Positions 57,263 through 64,000 of a stretch of DNA of 64,000 nt are shown piece after piece. The translations under genes were made by a program, and so were the position numbers. How positions within the stretch are numbered: the first letter of the stretch is position 1; each line of letters opens with the position of its first letter. Origin of the DNA: Enoplolaimus lenunculus (Eukaryota; Nematoda; Enoplea; Enoplida; Thoracostomopsidae); NCBI GenBank assembly GCA_030248215.1, contig JASANG010003984.1, positions 1 to 64,000 on the forward strand, in the 5' to 3' direction. The notes beneath the pieces were generated by a model that worked only from the letters and a program-made list of their open reading frames with translations, was not told the origin of the DNA and ran no database searches.

Positions 57263-58086
57263 GGGACGAAACATGATTTATAAACGGCCCACGCGGTCAG
57301 TTTGCCACGCCAGTGTCGAAAATATAACAAAAAACTTGTATGTTTCGAACTTTTTCGACCAAATTGACATTTTTTATTCAAAAGTTGTTTCATTTTTTTT
57401 AAATCCAGCTCTCACAAAGATTCCCTGTACTACTCTGCTTTAACATGGCCTCCATTATGGCCCGAAAACTGAAACGACAATGTATTCACCGCATTCATAT
57501 CTTATGCTAATTCTCCTGAGCCCAAAATCATTCGTTGGCTCAAATTTAAGTTCAAGTTTTAATTTAAATCCAAGATTAGTCAGCCTGAAGCTGACGGCCA
57601 CTATTCCATATTTCTAGCTTTCTTCAATCATTACCATCAGGATCCCTGCTAATATGAATTATATATACTATTATTAGGTATGTAATTGTGATATATATTA
57701 TATATACATAAATACATATATACATATATATACATATATACATAAATATATATCCAGAACTGTCATTTTTTGAACATTTAAACATTTATATATTTAAATT
57801 ATTTTCAAATTAAGATATAATAAAATTACTATTTTCTTAAAGTTCCATATTAGTATGTAATATTTTTACAGTTGGTCAGCCAGAACTATATATCTCAAAC
57901 ACCAAGGCATTCTCCACTGTCGAAATTAATAGAAATATAAAACTCTACGTAAAACTGAAAATTAAAGAAAAACTAAAATTAAAACTGAAACCGGAACTAA
58001 AATTTCTTAGTTGAAATACATAAAACAAACGACCAAGCAAAACAGAAAACACGACTTGCCGTAGTTACAGCCGCAGTAGGAAGTGA
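57263..58086. other. Intergenic; TA-rich stretch at 57655-57750
   Basis: TATATACATA-type sequence, otherwise nothing recognised. Confidence 0.4.
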
Positions 58087-58528
58087 TAGGCTACGTTCGG
58101 AATTCTGGTTCTGGCATTTTTTCACTTTCCGGTTCCGGTAAATTTTTGCCAAAATTAAAAATTGCGGTACTAATTTTTGGTCAGTTTTTAAAATTTGCTA
58201 ATCTTTAAGAAGCCTTTTTAAAGCAACTTGTTCAAATATTTTACTAGAAATAACGATAAAAATAAAATAGATTTCAATAGCATAATTTAATGCCCGAAAA
58301 TAAACCATCGAAGGTAGATTTCGCTTCCGTGGATAATGAAAATCTTAAATACAGCGTATTAAGTAATACCTATCTTCAACTAAAGTTATTTAACCGAAAA
58401 TATAGCAAAAACAGAAAATTAAATTGAATAATTCGGTGGCATATATTTTACACTTTTCGGTTCCGGTTCAATTTCCGGGTTTTTTTCAAATTTCGGTTCC
58501 GGTAAATTGTAATTTCCGTTGCACCCTG
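58087..58528 (+). mobile_element. hAT-like MITE, CCGGTTCC subfamily
   Basis: Left TAGGCTACGTTCGGAATTC is a diverged CAGGGTGCAACCGGAATTC; right TTCCGTTGCACCCTG. Flanks GGAAGTGA and GGAAGTTG agree at 6 of 8. The interior is rich in TTCCGGTTCCGGT. Confidence 0.7.
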
Positions 58529-59182
58529 GGAAGTTGTTTAAAATCAGTTTCCGAGATACGGCCACGCCCGTGTGCAAATAACTTCCCGACGACCCCCGTT
58601 TTTCCCACAACCAGGAATGCTGCCAAATGCTGTGAAATTGCGTTTTTAAATTTTAAATTCATTTTAAAAAATATACAAATCATTTCAACTGCTTACAGAT
58701 ATACGTAAACCAATTTCGAGACAATTGTCAAAAGTACTTAATAAATATTTCAGTCTACAACTATTCAACGCGCATAGAAACTAACAATTTCTTTACTTTC
58801 TCATTCAAATTTTCAACCCGAGCGCAGGTATATCCTCGTCAAAATTACTTTTTCGGCGTTCGTTAAATCTAAATGCAGGTTATCCAGCAAAACAACAACT
58901 TCATTACCTTAACCTAAAAAAGCTTCGCTACCTAACCGATAAATTGACCATTTAACCATATTAGTATGCTTTTCGGTAAACTAAAATTGCGACTACAAAC
59001 AGGTCGTGTTCGTTTCAGTAATTTGAATTACATATTGTTTTAGCCAGGCCAGGCACTGCAACAATGACTACAATATTTCTTCCTTAAATCGACTTGACGG
59101 ATTGGTTAACGATTATTTTATCAAGCAATCGTTCTACTTTCATGAAAAACAATTTAAACTACAGGAAAACTAGCCTTCCAAC

Positions 59183-59570
59183 CAGGGTGCAACCGGAATT
59201 CCGGTTCCGCAAAGGGAAATCGGGTATTTTTCACTGTCTGGTTCCGGTACTAAATCCGGTTTATTTCACGGCAATTTTCCGATATTTTCGGTATTGAAAA
59301 TTTTTGTCATTCGAAAATTTGAGAAAAATTGGCATATTATTCTGACTTATTTTTCTAAAACTGTCCGAGTGTGCATTGCCAAAATTTTCAATTTGTGCCA
59401 TACTCCAAAAGTTATCATGTCGTGTTTCCACCTGCTGCATTTGTTTCAGGATTTTGGCTTTTCAAATGGAGTGTTTACAGCATTAAAAGCGATAAAATAG
59501 CGTTACAAAGGAATTTTCGGTAACAATTAACTTTCCGGTTTTGGTATTTTATAATCCCGGTTGCATCCTG
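59183..59570 (+). mobile_element. hAT-like MITE, CCGGTTCC subfamily, perfect 8-bp duplication
   Basis: CAGGGTGCAACCGGAATTCC to CCCGGTTGCATCCTG, flanked by CTTCCAAC on both sides (59175-59182 and 59571-59578). The reference copy for this subfamily. Confidence 0.9.
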
Positions 59571-61210
59571 CTTCCAACAGGAACTAAGTTTTACCGGAAC
59601 AGGAATTGAATTTTTGCTTAAATCCAGGCTGGAACAGGAATTCCTTTGGAACCGTTGGAAAACTTGTCACCCCCTCTCCCTTTTAGTAAGTACATTACTG
59701 GCGTTAAATTTACGGGTCTGACACTGTCTCACGTACGCCAGTAAAACCAGAAACAGATCTGAAAAATTTGCAAACCTAATACTCACACTTGTTACACTTT
59801 TATATGCATCAATAATGAAAGCTATATACGAACAAACTGGTTCAAAATATTAACCTAAAATTTCAAACACGACCAAGCCAAACACTATTCATATTACCTC
59901 AAACCAGGAAGTGATCTAGAATATATCAGGCAAAGAATTTAATTATATGAAACCAATACATGAACAACATACCAACGTTGAGTAGTTGCAAATCGGCACA
60001 TATTATACTCTATATTATATATTAAAAATTAAATCTAACATACATAATAACAACAGGCCGTAATCGTAGAAAGTTAACAAACCTGAAACCATAATTTATT
60101 TTGCTTCCAACAACTTTCAATCCCGTCAGGGACGTTAGAACATCAAAAACAAGATTGGTTTAAAAAACTATGAATTCAGATTAGCCAATAACTAATACTC
60201 ACATAAGGTCACTCATGAAAAGCTCAAATATACAAAAATTTTCAAAAATCGAACCATTTTTATAGGCAAACGGCAGCTGTTGACGACGGAAACGACAAAT
60301 TTTAATTCAATCACGTAATTTCACTGTTAACCATTCCCGCTCCAGGGACGTTTTAAATCGTATTCGTCCACAGGTCCGCAGCCAGCTCAACGTGCATGAA
60401 TGCCAGAGTGCCAACAGGAATTAAATTTTGCCGGAACAGGAACATGCACCGGAAGTGTACCTTTTTGCCAGAAACAGGAACTGGAGTTTAAAATAAGTTT
60501 CACACACCGATTTAGTGTTTTACTTTTTAGTAACCACGTCAAAAAACGCGCCTTAGGCGAGATTTTGGCTATTTTTCGTGTTCATACCTCTTACAAAATC
60601 ACTCGCCAAATATTTGAATTTAACATCATATCAACTGAACGGAACGAGATGAAACACATGAAGTTGAAATATTTACATGATATGGCATATCACCGTAAAA
60701 ATTTCCGTTCCTTGCGTAAATAAGTAACTTTTTCGCACGAATTCCGGTTGAATTCCGGTTGGAACATGAGGAATTTCTGTGGAAGAACATTGGCGGGCGC
60801 TAAAACACATTTTCAAAAAGCCATAGGAAATCGCAAACCCACACAAGCTGAACTAAAACAGTTCCAGGCGGAAGCGAAATCCTGTCAGTCAAGGTGACCG
60901 GACGCCTTCGAGTTTTTCTTCTGGCTACGGACGTGTCCGCCTCGCCTGAATCCCGATCCTATCTTTGAAAACCTTCGCAAGCATCACACACGCCGTCGCA
61001 GAAACAAGTCATCATGGCGTTAAGCTTTAATAAATCATTATATCTCTCCACTGTTTGTCGGCGTTAATTAGTTATTGGTACGCAAGCTTACACGTACATA
61101 AGCATACTCAGGGTGAGAATGTCGTAAATCAAACCATGAAAATTAATCTCAAATGTTCTAAGTAGTGGCTTCTTGGCGGTAAAGCCTGACGTTTATAATT
61201 TATTATATAT
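59571..61210. other. Intergenic; fragments of the CCGG-AACAGG repeat
   Basis: ACCGGAACAGGAATTGAA near 59590-59630, GCCGGAACAGGAACATG near 60440 and GAATTCCGGTTGAATTCC near 60740 are remnants of the CCGGTTCC subfamily. A solitary CCGCAGCCAGCTCAACG near 60375 resembles the TAGCCAGC family end. No gene was seen. Confidence 0.45.
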
Positions 61211-61283
61211 GTGTCGTAGGCCAATCTGCTATCCAGGACAATTACCTATTGGCCTGAATAGCGGATTGCCCCTACGACAATAT
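61211..61283. mobile_element. MITE with GTCGTAGG ends, minimal copy
   Basis: GTCGTAGGCCAATCTGCTAT at the left and ATAGCGGATTGCCCCTACGAC at the right. Nearly all 73 bp pair as one hairpin, the short relative of 19044-19314. Confidence 0.75.
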
Positions 61284-61476
61284 ATACTATAATGTTTTTC
61301 GGTTGATTTTGTTAAAAATTCTACACAAAGCACGCAAATTGTACCTATACAACATGAATATCAAATGTAAGTCAGGCTTTAAGTGTGTATTTTTTAAATT
61401 TGGATTCTTTACGGTTGTGCTATACTTTACTGGGCTGGAAGCCGCGACGCGTTGCTAACAAAAATATAGGCATAAT

Positions 61477-62378
61477 CATGGTGCAACTTAAATTGCGGTT
61501 CCGTTTCCTGCAATATTTAACCTTCCGGTTCCGGTTCCCGTAAAGTTTTACCGGAATTAAAAAACCCGGTTTTAAATTTTGGTCGGTGGAAATTAATACA
61601 TTTTACTAAAAAATAACGATAAAAATGAAGTAGATTTCATTCGTTTAGTGTATAAACATTGGCAATCGTCGAAAATAAACCGCTGAATGTACATTGCGCT
61701 TCCGCGGATTTATGAACATCTAAAATACAGCAGATAAAGTGAATACCTATCTCCAACTAAGTGTTATTTCACCAATAATATTGTATAAAAATTTATATGA
61801 ATATTTCGGCGGCATTTATTTTTCATTTTCCGGCTCCGGTTCCAGTTCCGTTTCCAGTAATTTTTTTCAAATTCCGGTTCCAGTTCCGTTTCCAGTAATT
61901 TTTTTCAAATTCCGGTTCCAGTTCCGTTTCCAGTAATTTTTTTCAAATTCCGGTTCCAGTTCCGTTTCCAGTAATTTTTTTCAAATTCCGGTTCCAGTTC
62001 CGTTTCCAGTAATTTTTTTCAAATTCCGGTTCCAGTTCCGTTTCCAGCAATTTTTTTCAAATTCCGGTTCCAGTTCCGTTTCCAGTAATTTTTTTCAAAT
62101 TCCGGTTCCAGTTCCGTTTCCAGTAATTTTTTTCAAATTCCGGTTCCAGTTCCGTTTCCAGTAATTTTTTTCAAATTCCGGTTCCAGTTCCGTTTCCAGT
62201 AATTTTTTCAAATTGCCGTTCCAGTTCGTTTCCAGTAATTTTTTCAAACTCCACTGGCATCGCGCCGTGAGTATAGCGCAACCCTTAGCCAATTTCGACG
62301 AGAAACCCTGACAAAATTTTAATTAATCCAAGATCTTTGTTAAAAACGGCAACTCGAAAATGACAATTTGCCGAACAC
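61477..62378 (+). mobile_element. Probable hAT-like CCGGTTCC element containing the 38-bp array
   Basis: The left end CATGGTGCAACTTAAATTG resembles CAGGGTGCAACCGGAATT, followed by CCTTCCGGTTCCGG and the ATAACGATAAAAATGAAGTAG text also found in 58087-58528. The right end is obscured by the array, so the limit is approximate. Confidence 0.5.
61838..62250 (+). repeat. 38-bp minisatellite (TTCCGGTTCCAGTTCCG)
   Basis: About eleven near-identical copies of TTCCGGTTCCAGTTCCG then TTTCCAGTAATTTTTTTCAAA. The last two copies are degenerate. The unit equals a short stretch of the element's own CCGGTTCC interior. Confidence 0.95.
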
Positions 62379-63899
62379 CACGTGGCAACCGGAATTAAAA
62401 AGCACACAAACCGGAGCCGCAAAGCAAAAATAATCTCGAAATAACTAGGAAACACTTAATTTTTAGCATAATTTCATTTATAATGTTACGTACCACCCCA
62501 CCCCCCGCTCCATAACACTTTTCACCAATGTCATCAAAACAATTAACAAGAGTCAGTTAAAACTCGAAATTACAAGAGTCAGTTGAAACTCGAAATTGCA
62601 AGAGTCGGTTGAAACTCGAAATTACACGAGTCAGTTGAAACTCGAAATTACAAGAGTCAGTTGAACCTAGAAATTACAAGGGTCAGTTGAAACTAGAAAT
62701 TACACGAGTCAGTTGAAACTCGAAATTACAAGAGTCAGTTGAAACTCGAAATTACACGAGTCAGTTGAAACTCGAAATTACAAGAGTCAGTTGAAACTCG
62801 AAATTACAAGAGTCAGTTGAAACTCGAAATTACAAGAGTCAGTTGAAACTCGAAATTACAAGAGTCAGTTAAAACTCGAAATTACAAGAGTCAGTTGAAA
62901 CTCGAAATTGCAAGAGTCGGTTGAAACTCGAAATTACACGAGTCAGTTGAAACTCGAAATTACAAGAGTCAGTTGAACCTAGAAATTACAAGGGTCAGTT
63001 GAAACTAGAAATTACACGAGTCAGTTGAAACTCGAAATTACAAGAGTCAGTTGAAACTCGAAATTACACGAGTCAGTTGAAACTCGAAATTACAAGAGTC
63101 AGTTGAAACTCGAAATTACAAGAGTCAGTTGAAACTCGAAATTACAAGAGTCAGTTGAAACTCGAAATTACAAGAGTCAGTTGAAACTCGAAATTACAAG
63201 AGTCAGTTGAAACTCGAAATTACAAGAGTCAGTTGAAACTCGAAATTACAAGAGTCAGTTGAAACTCGAAATTACAAGAGTCAGTTGAAACTAGAAATTA
63301 CACGAGTCAGTTGAAACTCGAAATTACAAGGGTCAGTTGAAACTAGAAATTACACGAGTCAGTTGAAACTCGAAATTACAAGAGTCAGTTGAAACTCGAA
63401 ATTACAAGAGTCAGTTGAAACTCGAAATTACAAGAGTCAGTTGAAACTCGAAATTACAAGAGTCAGTTGAAACTCGAAATTACAAGAGTCAGTTGAACCT
63501 AGAAATTACAAGGGTCAGTTGAAACTAGAAATTACACGAGTCAGTTGAAACTCGAAATTACAAGAATCAGTTGAAACTCGAAATTACACGAGTCAGTTGA
63601 AACTAGAAATTACACGAGTCAGTTGAAACTCGAAATTACAAGAGTCAGTTGAAACTCGAAATTACAAGAGTCAGTTGAAACTCGAAATTACAAGAGTCAG
63701 TTGAAACTCGAAATTACAAGAGTCAGTTGCGTCTCAAACGAGCTCAATTTTACCTTCAGAAACACAAAATAAATAACACCAAGAATACTTACCGGAAACT
63801 CCAGTACAAAAATACCAGATTCAATAGCGAAACCGGATTGTGAAAAATATTGGATTCCGCCTACGTACCACCGGAACCAGAATTCCACTTTACATCCTG
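62379..63899 (+). mobile_element. Possible second hAT-like element containing the 26-bp array
   Basis: Left CACGTGGCAACCGGAATT, right TTTACATCCTG preceded by CCACCGGAACCAGAATTCC. Both resemble hAT-like MITE ends, but the flanking 8-mers (CCGAACAC, GCTAAAAT) do not match, so these may be ends of different copies. Confidence 0.35.
62549..63729 (+). repeat. 26-bp satellite, about 45 copies, with 312-bp higher-order repeat
   Basis: Unit AGAGTCAGTTGAAACTCG followed by AAATTACA. Variant units (TTGAACCTAG; GGGTCAG; CACGAG; TTAAAACTCG) recur in register: the TTGAACCTAG variant at 62661, 62973 and 63493, spacings 312 (12 units) and 520 (20 units). The TTAAAACTCG variant recurs 312 bp apart (62551, 62863). 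Confidence 0.95.
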
Positions 63900-64000
63900 G
63901 CTAAAATCGTTTAGATACTTTTAGCAAAAGCAAATTTTTAAACGGCATAGCATCTGATTAAAAAATGAAATAGCGGTCCTTATTTTTTCAAGCCTTCTAT

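Noticed and set aside
56951-57274. Heptad-repeat proteins on the minus strand
   Set aside because: The 21-bp tandem unit is a multiple of 3 without stops, so frames are open by construction. No start context or flanking coding sequence.
62549-63729. CRISPR-like array
   Set aside because: Units are head-to-tail with no unique spacers, in a eukaryotic genome; it is a satellite.

Overview
Animal nuclear DNA, AT-rich and dense with short transposons and satellites. Nothing bacterial, viral or organellar was seen. All introns I could reconstruct are GT-AG with T-rich acceptors. Three genes, all on the plus strand, can be named from their protein sequence: the 3' part of a GPS2 homologue (458 to about 1.7-1.9 kb), an intronless MEAF6/Eaf6 homologue (4075-4743), and a complete 23-exon sorting nexin 29 (SNX29) homologue (37545-50523, 845 codons plus stop, in one consistent frame). 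These genes, the compact introns and the MITE load indicate an invertebrate metazoan. A tunicate or another marine invertebrate is my guess, but the window does not settle it.

Layout. 1-1.9 kb: GPS2 coiled-coil exons. 3.2-5.2 kb: MEAF6 in a roughly 1 kb island between two inverted copies of a TA-flanked MITE, with a palindromic MITE just upstream. 5.2-37.5 kb: about 32 kb with no convincing coding exon, filled with at least eight families of short inverted-repeat elements, three kinds of tRNA-like sequence and several micro- and minisatellites. 37.5-50.5 kb: SNX29, whose introns hold a diverged higher-order satellite, a 56-nt segment that can fold as a three-way junction, and repeat fragments. 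50.7-55.5 kb: a cluster of six copies of one MITE family plus a transposon nested in another. 55.5-64 kb: no named gene, hAT-like MITEs and three large tandem arrays (21, 38 and 26 bp units), two of them with higher-order structure. From about 55.5 kb the plus strand changes from T/G-rich to A/C-rich.

The genes do not form a single pathway. GPS2 (NCoR/SMRT-HDAC3 corepressor) and MEAF6 (NuA4, MOZ/MORF and HBO1 acetyltransferase complexes) are both chromatin regulators. SNX29 (RUN, coiled coil, PX) is a membrane-associated protein with an expected phosphoinositide-binding domain. The most informative material is in the repeats: target-site duplications readable on many MITEs, nested insertions, a GCCTAA-type hexamer core shared by MITE families with different ends, and tandem arrays lying beside or inside hAT-like ends.
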